From Chrysomallon squamiferum (Eukaryota; Mollusca; Gastropoda; Neomphalida; Peltospiridae): a DNA stretch of 37,500 nt. Below the pieces are notes generated by a model. That model made no database searches, was not told where the DNA came from, and saw nothing but the letters and a program-made list of their open reading frames with translations. Positions 27,101 to 36,633 of this stretch are shown here, piece by piece; position 1 is the first letter of the stretch, and every line of letters starts with the position of its first letter. The stretch lies in the NCBI GenBank assembly GCA_012295275.1, contig CM022672.1:33489061-33526560 (forward strand), written 5' to 3'. A program made the position numbers and the translations under genes.

Positions 27101-30100
27101 CATCTGGATTCCTTCCCAGTCTTTTTCAGTGAACAGTGCATCATTGAACACACAGAGGCCAGGACCCTGTAATAATAGAAACAGTGTATAAGTATAGTTT
27201 TATTTTGTCACATAGAATTTCCTTTGGCAGACTTATCCACTATTTTTGTATTCACAGTATCTGTTAAAAAAAAACAAAGAGTGAACACCATTTATTTGAC
27301 TGTTTTGCATGGAATATGCATTCCATGGTTAGAAGAATATTTTTAACAAGGTACAAATAACACTAGAGGAATAGGGAAACTGCATTACTGGTTTTGACAG
27401 TCATTTAGAACAGCAAGATTTTAAAATTTGTAATCTGTATTAGCCACATTTCTCGACTCTTTATGTAAAAATGTTAACTGTTTCAATTTTGTTATTAGAG
27501 AGCATTTTCTTTTATATTTTGTAATGTTTTATTCTGGTTCTCAATGTATTATGAAGAAAATACTTTTTAAATAATTTTTTTTCAAGCAAAATACTGAAAT
27601 TAGTTTTCCATAATGTTTGGCAATACAGATCATTTATATTATCTAATTTTCATTATTGGTGAACCTTGTTTAATATATAATATTATTATTAATAATGATT
27701 CCAACAATAATCAACAACAATAATGACAACTATTGATGTTTACTAATGTTAAACATTATCATTTTACATTCAGCTTTTAAATGCCCATTCAGCTTCCAAT
27801 TCAGACATATGTTGTTACTTAATTCTTCAAACATCATGTACTCTTCATTTCACCTACCTGTAGTGCTTTCACATGACATGGATAATTCAGCTTAGCCAAA
27901 TCTTCTGACTTGTTACACTGCTGTTTTTCATATAACACTTTCACCTCCCTAGCACCTGCATCTTCAGCATTCTGTATGATTTCCTATAAAACAGTAGCAA
28001 TACTTGTTGCAATAATAGTTGTGATGGCAATCAGGGGTTACAAAAACCAGCAGAAGTAGTAGTATTAAAAGTAGAGGTAACTGTAGTAATAATTGTGATT
28101 GTAATATAGTGTAGAAGCAACAGCAATGGATTCCAGTAGTAGTAGTAGTAGAAGTATTATTACTATGATTAGTAGTAGTAGTAGCAGTAGTAGTACTAGT
28201 AGTAGAAGCAGCATTAGTAGTAATAATAATACTTTGATTTGAGATATTTAGGGCTGATCTCTAGCTATAGTTTTGATGTTAGTCAGATGTGAACAATAAT
28301 GGCTGAACCGCTCCAAAAAGAAAACGAAAAACATTTATCAATAATTTGTTTTTGGATGCAATTTTATTCCATGACTCAACAGTCATTGCAGAAAATGTTT
28401 CTCTCAACATCTGACAATGGAAACGATGCTTGTTGTGCATTGTATAGTAAATCTGTGAAGAACTCGAAACTGATTATCAGTTTCCTACCAATGATCGAAA
28501 CATATCCCAGTGACCCAACATGCAACCTCTCTAACCCTACCTACATTTGTTCTCTTGAAGACTGACACAAAATTCCACCAAACATTATGTTTGTCGATTT
28601 ATTTTCGAAGACATCGGAGATTATCAAAAATTCATCAGAGAAGAGCTATTTGAAAGACACCAGCTTTTTGTTGAGTAGTTTCTATACATTGCTGTTAGTA
28701 CACTCATGCATGGTTCAGGACTTATGGATGTTCTATAGAGGACCTATGAAGAGATGACAGTAAAACACTTGATAAGTGAAAAGGCAATGCAAATGACATT
28801 CTGAGGACATGTTTTGTTTGAAGAGCTCCTGAATGGAATGTTGATCATTGGAGTGATGGATGGTGATCTGAGTTTTGCTAATTCTGATTGCTAAAGTCAG
28901 TGTATCTTTCAAATACAAAACATAAAGGAGCTTGAGTCAAGGAATCCAAACGTATTCACAAATGTCAAGACGGGTACAATCCATTTTCTGTTAAACCCAT
29001 CTTGAGAAATATAGTAAATGGAGTTCTTGCTGAGGATAATGTTAAGAGTAAAAAAGTTGCCAATGTGAGGATTATCGATCCTGCTTACACTTCCCGAAAT
29101 GATTGGTCATCCAGAAGTTATTCGATGACTGTCTTGAAACATCGTCAATAAAGAACAACACTGATTAGTAACTTCTGGAGAACCATTAGCATCTCATTTC
29201 AGAATTCTTTAGTGTGAAAAATTAATTCTTGTCAAATGGAGATAACAATCAGTCTAATTATGTAAGGGAGAAGGGCTGCAGTGTTATAAACACCGAAGGA
29301 GATGTTGACTGTCAGGCCACCAAACCAGAACTCTTTTTGGAGAAGACAAGGAAGTACTGATTCTCCTGTAAGATCAGTTATAGCATGTTTGTTCTCATAA
29401 CAAATCAATAAGCCAATTTTATGAAATGCCTGACAGAGTTTTCACCTGCTTTCCATTACATTCATTTACTGGGTTGATACCATATCCCATATTTCTGGAT
29501 AATAGGTTATTTGAATAATTTGTGAACGGTGACATACATTTCCGAGTCTCTTTCATCTTTCCTGAATTATGTTCTGAAAAAAGAAGAGTTTCTACAACAT
29601 CCTTTACGACTACTAAACAGCATCTGCAATGAAATTCCATTCCATGAATGCTTATTTCCAAATTATGACATCCTTAGGAAAAGAGCCTGCACTGTATTTA
29701 AGGGACTGGATGTGGAAATGTGATAGAAATCAATTCAAGCCAATTATGTGTACAAATACAAACACGTGCTAGCGAAGAATACTGAGCCAGAAATCTGCTA
29801 AAAAGGTGAGATGCATCTACTTAGGCTCCATTAGGTAACGCTATACATGTAGATGGTATGGATTACCATGTACAAGTCCCTGTGGACCATGCCTTTTGAA
29901 TTTTAACAAAGGTAGGGATGAACATTTAACTTTTCAAATTCTGTCTACAACGATTACCAACAATGCACATGCCTCTCACATAAACGTGTATTTGCATCAG
30001 TAATCTGCAAATAGTGGCTTTTAAAGTTTTATAGCTTATTTGTAGTAAATCTCACTTATGATGTCAATTTGATGGAATATAACATCATGAAACAATTTTT

Positions 30101-30851
30101 ATAGACCCTTTTGAGATTTTACACACTTAGGCGAGTTAAAACTGAAGCTAATAAATGTCTCCAGTATCATTAGCGATATTATGTATGTAATAAAAACAAA
30201 TGTCATAATGATTTTAAAATGAATTTTACATTTTATTTTGTTAACATTAATAATCAGAAATAAAAAAGTGGAACTGTTTTCATTTCTGAATTTTATGAAA
30301 AGAATAGTATAGAATACAATTTAGTAATACTACCTTTAGAATCTGTCCTTTTGGATACTGATCCAGTACTGATTTCAGCTGCTTGATGAGACTAGGCTGT
30401 TTCATGCAAGCCAGTCCTTCCTTTAGTTTGCTAGACCCAGAGGAAGCTGAAATTACTCTCATTAATTAGAAAAGATAAGTCATTTTAACAAGAATAATAC
30501 TCAGCAATTATCTTTTAATGACGTATAAAATCTAAACATAAAACTGTATGTGTAGATGTTTTACCAAAACCTTTTTTAAAAACTTTGAAAACCAAATTAA
30601 GCATAAAAGTAAAAGTAAAATTTTTAAAAAATATATAGTAATTAATTAGAAATAGCAAAAATAAAAATAAAAATCAAGTAAGGGCTGATTAATAATGTTT
30701 TCAAAATTAAAAACAGAATTAAAAATTAAAATTTTTAAATTTTTAAAAATATATACATCTTTTGTTAAAATCAAACAACCTAGTGGTGGAATTAATATTT
30801 GAAGATTTGTATTTAAAAAGGTAAACAGAAATAAATAATCCACATACCCAT
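11746..30851 (-). CDS. SACS: Sacsin-like giant co-chaperone, whole coding span (7 coding exons, 4 apparent frameshifts)
   Basis: Multi-exon minus-strand gene. Coding segments in transcript order are 30851-30848, 30446-30334, 27983-27858, 27166-27019, 26538-25027, 23146-12362 and 12042-11746. Every intron is GT-AG and every junction phase matches. The conceptual protein (about 4,328 aa; human sacsin is about 4,579) has three sacsin repeats with GHKL N-boxes near residues 40 (EIIQNAEDAGA), 1348 (EIIQNADDAGATEV) and 2364 (ELLQNADDAGASEL). Each is followed by a G-rich box such as GRFGLGFNSVYNLTDVPSF. An XPCB-like stretch lies near 3925-3990, a J domain with WHPDKNP near 4096, and HEPN from about 4192 to the end. 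In vertebrates sacsin is a large cytosolic, mitochondria- and cytoskeleton-associated co-chaperone; its loss causes the ataxia ARSACS. The mammalian N-terminal ubiquitin-like domain is absent. Four single-base frame breaks in the giant exon look like assembly indels, but a pseudogene cannot be excluded from sequence alone. Confidence 0.93.
12054..12150. repeat. Compound microsatellite in the HEPN intron
   Basis: (CATA)n, (CA)n, (TA)n and (GATA)n follow one another inside intron 12043-12361, starting about 10 bp from the acceptor-side exon boundary. Length polymorphism is likely. Confidence 0.9.
12362..23146 (-). CDS. SACS: Sacsin giant exon: end of repeat 1, repeats 2 and 3, XPCB-like region, J domain, start of HEPN
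   Basis: A poly-pyrimidine acceptor (15 T then AG) precedes 23146; the donor CAA|GTGAGTT lies at 12361. The exon reads open in five blocks: 23146 to about 22800, about 22815-15740, about 15780-14450, about 14475-12640 and about 12660-12362. It contains repeat 2 (N-box near 20.99 kb, then GRFGLGFNSVYNLTDVP), repeat 3 (N-box near 17.95 kb, then GQYGVGFNAVYHLTDVP; GLPVHINGHFALDHEARRNL), the XPCB-like stretch near 13.2 kb (PPPGTLIPVEFHF, NEYVGLE), the J domain with KRLYLKWHPDKNP near 12.77 kb, and the HEPN start EARRWLRQANIDLEMA near 12.47 kb. Vertebrate SACS has a similar giant exon, but there it is the last one. The four single-base frame changes are listed separately. No other stop interrupts about 3,595 codons. 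Confidence 0.93.
12625..12667 (-). other. Apparent frameshift 4 in sacsin (-1), between J and HEPN domains
   Basis: The J-domain frame reads KLERGEDLNDVQ. The HEPN frame opens just after a TGA at 12670-12668 and reads DGTFSWEPPFHQSSFFTNMD, then EARRWLRQ further on. The switch must lie below 12668, most simply at CAG|ATGGAAC. The linker in the new frame keeps an aromatic, Ser/Trp-rich character like the human J-HEPN linker. No intron can fit. Confidence 0.75.
14448..14478 (-). other. Apparent frameshift 3 in sacsin (-1)
   Basis: The upstream frame ends PFISKIFSQSLVLS-stop. The downstream frame reads ELGVKLTPDKQSVISHLQ, starting within TTCTCTCAGAG, and is blocked upstream by a TAA at 14481-14479. 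One missing base restores continuity. The motif context (TTCTCT..GAG) resembles that of frameshift 2. Confidence 0.8.
15737..15791 (-). other. Apparent frameshift 2 in sacsin (-1)
   Basis: The upstream frame reads WTFLYIELEKNS and soon ends at 15737. The downstream frame reads EKQLSISSFGEIREWSLLPV. The most economical join is at TTCTCTGAG near 15.775 kb with one base missing. No GT-AG intron fits in the overlap. Both frames are long and family-typical on either side. Confidence 0.8.
22797..22816 (-). other. Apparent frameshift 1 in sacsin (+1)
   Basis: The upstream frame reads QKLGVVVLPSGS then stops at 22799-22797. The downstream frame reads VPNYVQWVLPVGSMIPYPTPQ and is blocked upstream by TAG at 22819-22817, so the shift lies between. 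One extra base, for example in CCTTCAGG, would explain it. The two frames abut with no room for an intron. An assembly indel is most likely. Confidence 0.8.
23283..24771 (+). mobile_element. Tc1/mariner-type DNA transposon in a sacsin intron
   Basis: The element is 1,489 bp, flanked by TA target duplications (23281-23282 and 24772-24773). Its 26-bp terminal inverted repeats (23283-23308 and 24746-24771) differ at one position and begin TACTCTCCCAAA. It contains a transposase frame on the opposite strand to sacsin. Length, TA target and DD34E spacing fit the Tc1 family. It lies wholly inside intron 23147-25026, about 137 bp from the acceptor of the giant exon. Without it the intron would be about 390 bp. 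Confidence 0.93.
23596..24627 (+). pseudogene. Broken Tc1-type transposase
   Basis: The frame starts at ATG 23596 (MPRLSEPQRNNAIG), a helix-turn-helix N-terminus. It shifts frame near 23.68 kb, hits a TAA at 23712-23714 where the family has Trp, then runs open through RPRSGRPRITTRAQDL and VWFSDEAQFLLS (first catalytic Asp). A second frameshift falls near 24.19 kb. The last part has VFQHDSARPHTARL (second Asp) and SPDLKSTEHLWDELD (catalytic Glu). The Asp-Glu spacing is 34 residues (DD34E). The usual SPDLNPIE motif has decayed to SPDLKSTE. The copy is not autonomous. The enzyme family cuts and pastes elements at TA sites. Confidence 0.9.
25027..26538 (-). CDS. SACS: Sacsin exon: main body of the first sacsin repeat
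   Basis: This exon has 1,512 nt with no internal stop. The acceptor TTTATTTCAG precedes 26538 and the donor AAAG|GTAAGAAC follows 25027. It completes a split Asp codon, then reads WLCIVSGEWILFINPHQP. Further family-typical segments follow: GTLFWFPLRM, IFCFLPLPLS, GLPVHVNGFFALTQDRREVKW, and later LALLPVADGSFQTF. These match the layout of the first sacsin repeat in animals. The open frame runs a little past both splice sites, but phase and homology place the ends as given. The following intron carries a Tc1-type transposon. Confidence 0.92.
26539..27018 (-). other. Sacsin intron between repeat-1 exons
   Basis: A 480-bp GT-AG intron. It holds a T/A-rich (TTTTA)n block at 26720-26770 and nothing else recognisable. 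Confidence 0.85.
27019..27166 (-). CDS. SACS: Sacsin exon: glycine-rich ATP lid of the first sacsin repeat
   Basis: This 148-nt exon has acceptor TTATTACAG and donor ACAG|GTACAAAT. It encodes GPGLCVFNDALFTEKDW followed later by LKVGRYGLGFKSVFHFT, the glycine-rich box conserved in sacsin and Hsp90-type folds. It ends with one base of a split Asp codon completed by the next exon (D-WLCIVSGEW). Confidence 0.9.
27167..27857 (-). other. Sacsin intron
   Basis: A 691-bp AT-rich GT-AG intron, with a short (AAT)/(CAA) mix near 27.68-27.73 kb. No gene or element is seen. Confidence 0.85.
27858..27983 (-). CDS. SACS: Sacsin exon: GHKL N-box of the first sacsin repeat
   Basis: This 126-nt exon (42 codons, phase 0 at both ends) has acceptor TATAG at 27984 and donor ACAG|GTAGGTG at 27857. 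It opens with EIIQNAEDAGAREVKVLYE. In GHKL ATPases the Glu and Asn of this box handle catalysis and Mg2+, and the Asp contacts adenine; all three are present. It ends VKALQ and continues into GPGLCVFND of the next exon, matching the family pattern (LQGPAL-x-VYND). Confidence 0.9.
28134..28230. repeat. (TAG)n microsatellite in a sacsin intron
   Basis: Interrupted TAG/AGC/AAT triplets on the plus strand within intron 27984-30333. Confidence 0.9.
28299..29990 (+). pseudogene. Decayed coding-like sequence of unknown family in a sacsin intron
   Basis: The plus strand gives short open pieces in changing frames. One is 28299-28565 (88 aa, ending NPTYICSLED). Others include DIGDYQKFIREELFERHQLF near 28.61 kb, VNGVLAEDNVKSKKVANVRI near 29.02 kb, VREKGCSVINTEGDVDCQA near 29.27 kb, and SFLNYVLKKEEFLQHPLRLL near 29.56 kb. 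Composition is richer in GC than the surrounding intron. Frequent stops and frame changes mark it as dead. It could be a processed pseudogene or an old transposon. I do not recognise the family, and it may be more than one insertion. Confidence 0.4.
30334..30446 (-). CDS. SACS: Sacsin exon: N-terminus of the first sacsin repeat
   Basis: This 113-nt exon lies between an acceptor ATTTCAG at 30447 and a donor AAAG|GTAGT at 30333. It starts with the last two bases of a split codon and ends in phase 0. It encodes about 37 residues ending LDQYPKGQILK, the segment that precedes the GHKL N-box helix in sacsin repeats (compare EYP-x-G-x-ILKE in known family members). It reads straight into EIIQNAEDAGA in the next exon. 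Confidence 0.85.
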
Positions 30852-30910
30852 TTGGCTGCCTTTATCTTCCACACTCTCTCCTTATTATGTCATGATAAAT
30901 GTTGCTACTT
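30848..30910 (-). CDS. SACS: Sacsin exon with 5' UTR and start codon
   Basis: On the minus strand a pyrimidine-rich acceptor (TTTTCTTCAG) precedes position 30910 and a donor (G|GTATGTG) follows 30848. The exon ends in CCAAATGG. The ATG at 30851-30849 plus one G therefore joins the next exon, which begins CTTCCTCT, giving Met-Ala-Ser-Ser. An in-frame TAA lies upstream inside the exon, so the frame cannot extend further 5' in this transcript. The ATG has a good context (A at -3, G at +4). The exon was found by phase matching only and has no homology support. An alternative is that the true start lies in an unseen exon that joins 30446 differently. Confidence 0.6.
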
Positions 30911-31481
<571 letters not shown>

Positions 31482-31589
31482 TTTACATTACCAAGATGTT
31501 TAGTGAATTATTTATAAATAGTAAGAGAGTGACTATATTCTCTGATCAAGTTGAATTACTGGATAAGTCAGAGGCTATTTAGAAACAAA

Positions 31590-32655
31590 TATTTTAGATT
31601 TATATATAATACTATGGAAATAGAAATTGTTACTGATGTTAAATACCTCCGGCTTGTTTCAAGTAAATGTGGACCCTTCATAAATATTAAGAAAGGTTTA
31701 ATCGAATGAGCTTCAAAGTTAGTGTTTGGTGTATTAAAAAAATGTAGAGGATTTAACATATCAATCGACAGTCACTTTTGTTTGACAAGATTGTAAAACC
31801 AATATTATCATATGGATGCAAAATCTAGGGTTTTAGTCATTTATATTTTACAAATATCTATTAAATGTTGAGTCAACACCTAGCTTTACGGTTATGGTAA
31901 ATTAGAGAGATATCCATTGCCTATACGTTTTAAAGAAAGAATGATTATATTTAGGTCATGTTGTTAACCGTAAAACATTTAAAATGTTGTTATCGTATAA
32001 TCATAGTTTAAATGCTATATCAACGTCCTTTGTTATCTTCCATAAAAACTATACTAGATGAATGTGGTTTATATACTACATATTCGTGTCTCCAAATGAA
32101 TGGCTTGTAGATAAAAATGCTGTTAAAAGAATTTTATGTTTTCAGTTCTTACAAAAATGGCATATAAATAGACTTGAGTCATCTAAAGGCTTTAATTGTA
32201 GGAAGTTTAAAGATGAATTTAAATTAGAAAATTATCTGTTCAAGATGCCAACAAAAAAAAATAATAGAAAATTTATAAGCAGTAATGTCAGACTTGCTAT
32301 AGAAACTTGTAGATGGTTCAGTATCGAAAGAGAAGACAGAGTATTTCATTCATGTAATTCTGATACTAGTGCTGAGTTCCTCTATATTTTTAACGCACAA
32401 CTTTATCTTCTGAGAGAAACAAATATATACCATATTATACACTTAGATCAAAAGCAGTAACATTTCAGCATTTGTTTTCTACAACAACAAAAAAATTACT
32501 TTTGTATAAATTTTCCCGACTTTTACAATTTATCACTGAGAGACTCAGTCTTCTGGGTCAGTTAATAATTATTTTGTTTTGTAAAGTTACAGTAAATATT
32601 ATACAAAATGTATACAAATAACTTGACTAGAGTGATATTAGCAATTCTGCAGTGA

Positions 32656-32692
<37 letters not shown>

Positions 32693-32700
32693 AAAAAAAA
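31590..32700 (+). mobile_element. 5'-truncated LINE (non-LTR retrotransposon) remnant with poly(A) tail
   Basis: The plus strand near 31.63-31.83 kb reads DVKYLRLVSSKCGPF, then IVKPILSYGCKI-stop-GFSHLY, matching the end of the LINE reverse transcriptase (the family has ILLYGSEVWGF; here Trp is TAG). An open piece at 32062-32460 reads NEWLVDKNAVKRILCFQFLQKW and later NVRLAIETCRWFSIEREDRV, the usual C-terminal block (LPIETGRW-x-x-I-x-REERICTLC) of molluscan Jockey/CR1/L2-like ORF2 proteins. A run of 33 A at 32657-32689 ends the element. Stops and shifts show it is inactive. The clade is not certain. Confidence 0.75.
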
Positions 32701-32965
32701 CCAGCAATCTTGAATCATATTATTTTCATCTCTCTCTCTGCGTAATAACATAAAAGAGTTCAAGTATGTGTTTGTGTGCCTACTCCAATATATAAAAAGT
32801 ATTCACGATTTGAATTCTGCTATAACTTTTAAATGTATTATATACTTTAAATATTTGTCATAAAACCATACACATACTATATATAAATAAGTATTTCTTC
32901 TTCTTATCTATTTATTTATTTATTTATTTATTAACTACAAATAAATTATTTTTGCCTGGTCTTAC

Positions 32966-33200
32966 CTTACTGTTAATCAATATCCAATGAATTTCAACTT
33001 TACAAACATTTCCACGCTCCCATCATTTTGTTTATCTCAGTGTAAACGTTGTTAGAGATTTCTGCTGTAGATTTGACATGAAATCAAGCAGTGTATTGCC
33101 TTTTATGGATACGTGTGGTTAATGTTTTCCACGAAAAGACAAAGCTCTTTGTCACGTATTTTTCTTGGAAAAGGAAAGTAGACTCTGTTTGATTGGTTGC
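32966..33200 (-). promoter_or_regulatory. SACS: Candidate sacsin promoter and first noncoding exon (copy A)
   Basis: On the minus strand a strong donor (AACAGTAAG|GTAAGACC) ends a possible exon at 32966, suited to splice to the acceptor before 30910. Upstream lie a TATA-like CCATAAAAGG near 33.10 kb and a CCAAT box at 33196-33192. The donor and CCAAT box are conserved in copy B. No long frame is present, in keeping with a noncoding first exon. Inferred from motifs and conservation only. Confidence 0.35.
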
Positions 33201-33248
33201 ACAATTCAGGTATTTTCCCTGTTGGTATATGAGACGAGCTAGCCTTAA

Positions 33249-33256
33249 TGAGTCAT
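33249..33256. promoter_or_regulatory. AP-1-type site (copy A)
   Basis: TGAGTCAT, a consensus bZIP (Jun/Fos-type) site, is kept in copy B as TGAGTCA at 36728-36734. A second internal copy in B, near 36.83 kb, has decayed to TGAGTAAT. Functional role inferred from conservation between copies. Confidence 0.4.
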
Positions 33257-33839
33257 CCTAAAATTTCCACTGACCTTTCAACTTTGATCCGAATGATCGC
33301 GTGTCACAATAAGTAGCTGTGATAACACCGAGAAATATAATCTAACGAATGGTTTATCTTAGAGGCGTTTTCTGTTTGTGGTGGTCTACTTCCTTATCTA
33401 TTTAGTTACTTTATTTATTTTTATTTATTTTATTTTATTTTATTTTATTTTAATATTATTATTATTTTTTTTTTATTTATCTATTTTATTTTTTTTTTAT
33501 TATTTTTTTTTTATTTTATTATTATTTTTTTATTATTGTTATTATTTTTACATTATTAATTGAAGTAAAAGCAGTACTCGTTTCATAATGTTTAATCATT
33601 TTGATGATGAAAAAGAAACCTGGTGATATCTGTCTCCATCTGTATGTTTGGTTTTTTTGCACCCTTTAACAGTTTAAGATAACATAGTGATACAGTGCAA
33701 CGTTTATGATAAACATGATAAAAGCATAGTTCACTTAGATGGATTCCTTCTGCTTTTGCTGAACTAACAATGAACTGATTTATTAGTTAGCCATTCAGAC
33801 TTCAGGTTTAGCTAGTTCTATTCTATGATGGGCGTTGTG

Positions 33840-33900
33840 TTCCCAGTGAACATAAAAAGCCGCCTCACACACAAATAACACCAGTAGTATGAGTCAGCAG
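33840..33900 (+). promoter_or_regulatory. TATA-like box plus CNC/Maf-type bZIP site (copy A)
   Basis: CCCAGTGAAC is followed by ATAAAAAG (33852-33859) and, about 30 bp further, TGAGTCAGCA (33890-33899). The last matches the antioxidant-response/MARE consensus TGA(G/C)TCAGCA. The arrangement is kept in copy B. The TATA-like element points away from sacsin, so a divergent transcript is possible. Confidence 0.4.
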
Positions 33901-34060
33901 AGTGACGTTAGATCACAGAAGGCAGGTTTACCTTGTTGGAAAGCAATACACTGAGTTGCACGCATGACCTGCTAAACGAAATGTCAAAAGTAAATGACAG
34001 GTTTCTATGTCAGTCTGTATCTACGCTCTTATCGTATATAATTTGACAAATACAAATATA

Positions 34061-34703
34061 AAACAAAAAAATTCTTGTTTTTAAATTTTTGAAACAGCAC
34101 GCACTATTTGAAGTTGGGTGTTATTTTGTGTATATTTCAAACTAGTAAAATAAATTATTTTTCCACCAGCATACCATTACTTATAAGGGTTTTTTTTTTT
34201 TGGTGGGGGGGAGTTTGTGTTTTTTTTTATTATTATTATTTTTTTAATACCAGCCAGATTACTTACTTCGTAGTAATCAAGACGTTTGGTTTATCTGTGT
34301 CTGGAATTCCACCTTTTATGCGCGCGCTCTACTGTTAATTGTTTCTTAATGTCTGAACTACAGGCTGAGTTCTAATGAGACACCTAACACTCATACTACT
34401 GGTAATACTACAAATACTACCAAACCCTACTCTACTGATAATGATAATACAAACACATCTGTTACTATTATCATTACAGCCATTACTATTACATTTTACT
34501 ACTCGAGTACTGCTATCAGTTTATATATTTATATATATGTATATAACTATGTTTGTTTCTGTTTACTCAGTCGCTTGTTACTGTGGAATTAATCGGACAA
34601 TATTTCATGCAGATCTAAATAAAAATGAATGGTTTTACCTAAAAGGTTGCTTCTAGACATTCTTGTATCTGACATTTAGCAGAAAGTTGGCACAATTTAG
34701 AAG

Positions 34704-34736
<33 letters not shown>

Positions 34737-34820
34737 TTACTTCTATAGTATCTGTATCTGTTGTCGTACCTTCACTATATTGTTATTATTGCTATTATTG
34801 GAACTGCCATTATGATTATG

Positions 34821-34867
<47 letters not shown>

Positions 34868-35642
34868 GATTATAACTACTACTGTTATTGCGACAACGAT
34901 CATAACAACGTTGGCGAAACCTAATAACATTTCTACTTTGATTACCCAAACTATTTATGGAACTACTCATATGACTACTTCAGTTTTATATCGTTGCAAC
35001 ACCTTCAGTTATTACTACTTAAATGACGTTATCTGTATTTAGGAAATACAGTCAACAACAAAAATCGCTATGAGTAATGTAAATTTATATTTTATTGCGG
35101 CGTATTTTTATACTGTTATATTAGAAGGAAGAAGAATGGATACAGTAGTTGCGAACTGGTGTCGCTAGTTATTCTAACTGTGTGAACAGTTATGTCATTT
35201 ACAGTCGTAGGTTTACTACATGAAGTAGTAAATATAAATAAAAATAAACAAACAAACAAACTAACAAACAAATAAGTAAATAAACAAGCAAACAAACAAA
35301 TAAATAAATATTTTTCATTACTACTACTACTACTATTACTACAACTCCTACTACTGCTACTATTCCTACATCTACTATTACTACTACTACTACTACCACT
35401 AATACTACTACAACCCCTACTACTACCTACTACTATTACTAATACATATATATTCGATCCACAATTAGTGTTACATTTTTATGTGAAATACATATTTACG
35501 ATACAATGATTAAGATGTTATAACTTAAGGAAGCATAAACCAAGGTCGCCCGAATAATATTTTCTGGATATTGACCCATAATTTTGTCCGCATTTGCCGA
35601 CCTGACGATCTGTCATTTCGAGCCCTGCTATAACTAACTAAC

Positions 35643-35673
<31 letters not shown>

Positions 35674-36012
35674 CTAAATAAATAAATAAATAAATGAGAA
35701 TAGATAAATTATTCAATAAATATTTCGCTAATACAACCAAATGTGAGTTAAAAATCAGTTAATCTAGTTTCTACATAGAATGCCTTGAATCTAAATAGAT
35801 ATCATTTGGCATTATTGCTGACCCGTTATTTTCATAATTTAGAAAGACCACATTGTTCTGCCAATTACATATTTCAAACTGAAAAGAAAAAGTATGTCCT
35901 AATAAAATATTTAAATAAACATTATCTTGTTTCTTGGTGAAGAAATTCGGCTTCTGAACAGTTTTTAAGTTGTTTGTTTCTCATTGGTAGCTATGTCAGG
36001 TCTAATTCGTTC
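34061..36012. other. Low-complexity spacer between the duplication copies
   Basis: No gene is seen. It holds (AAT)n at 34707-34737, (TTA)n at 34818-34866, AAAC/AAAT tracts at 35235-35310, (CTA)n at 35320-35425 and (AAAT)n at 35639-35693. Frames here are repeat artefacts (Ile or Asn runs). Confidence 0.8.
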
Positions 36013-36041
36013 ACAAATAAATTATTTTTGCCTGGTCTTAC

Positions 36042-36300
36042 CTTACTGTTAATCAATACCCGATGAATTTCAACTTTCCCTACATTTCCACGATCCCATC
36101 ATTTGTTTCTCTCAGAGTAAACGTAGTCAGAGGTGTCTGCTGTAGATTTATTATGAAATCTAGCAGTTTACTGACTTTATTGGATACTGTGGTTATTGTT
36201 GCCTTTGATGGATATGTGAGGTTACTTTTCCCTTAGAAAAGAGAAAGCTCTTTTTCACGTATTGTTCTTAGCCTGTGTTTGATTGGCTGCACAATTCATG
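36042..36300 (-). promoter_or_regulatory. SACS: Candidate alternative promoter and first exon (copy B)
   Basis: This is the duplicate of the copy A unit, with the donor CAGTAAG|GTAAGACC ending at 36042 and a CCAAT box at 36296-36292. The TATA-like element is weaker (CCAATAAAG). It could drive an alternative sacsin transcript or be a relic. Confidence 0.25.
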
Positions 36301-36392
36301 GCAGACTGTGTGTTACTCAAGGCATGAGAAATATGATAGTATAGGCCCTATACACAAACGAGTCCTTAAATATTCAAAAAACAAACCAAAAG

Positions 36393-36454
<62 letters not shown>

Positions 36455-36591
36455 TGTGTGAGTGTATTTATGGCTATACTAACTACAAAACGTAAATCTG
36501 CATCACGAAGAGAGCTGTGAACCCTTGATGAAACGAAAGTGCTAAGAGTGAACCATGATCAAAATACAGAAACCAATGCTTTCATAATATG

Positions 36592-36633
<42 letters not shown>

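Larger units (their letters stand above)
32937..34060. repeat. Tandem duplication, proximal copy (A)
   Basis: This stretch is repeated at 36013 to the window end. Shared blocks in the same order are: ACAAATAAATTATTTTTGCC at the left edge, a donor-like site, a CCAAT box, an AP-1 site, TTCCCAGTGAAC plus a TATA-like box, a second bZIP site, GAGTTGCAYGCA, and AATGACAGGTTTYTATGTCA. Long stretches are alignable by eye, with scattered substitutions and several indels. Copy A also carries a T/A-rich low-complexity block (33400-33550) that copy B lacks. Confidence 0.85.

Noticed and set aside
33378-33563. 61-aa hydrophobic frame
   Set aside because: Encoded by a T/A-rich low-complexity tract (Phe/Leu/Tyr/Ile only), not a credible membrane protein.
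34743-35042. Poly-Asn or poly-Ile frames
   Set aside because: Translations of the (TTA)n/(AAT)n microsatellite.
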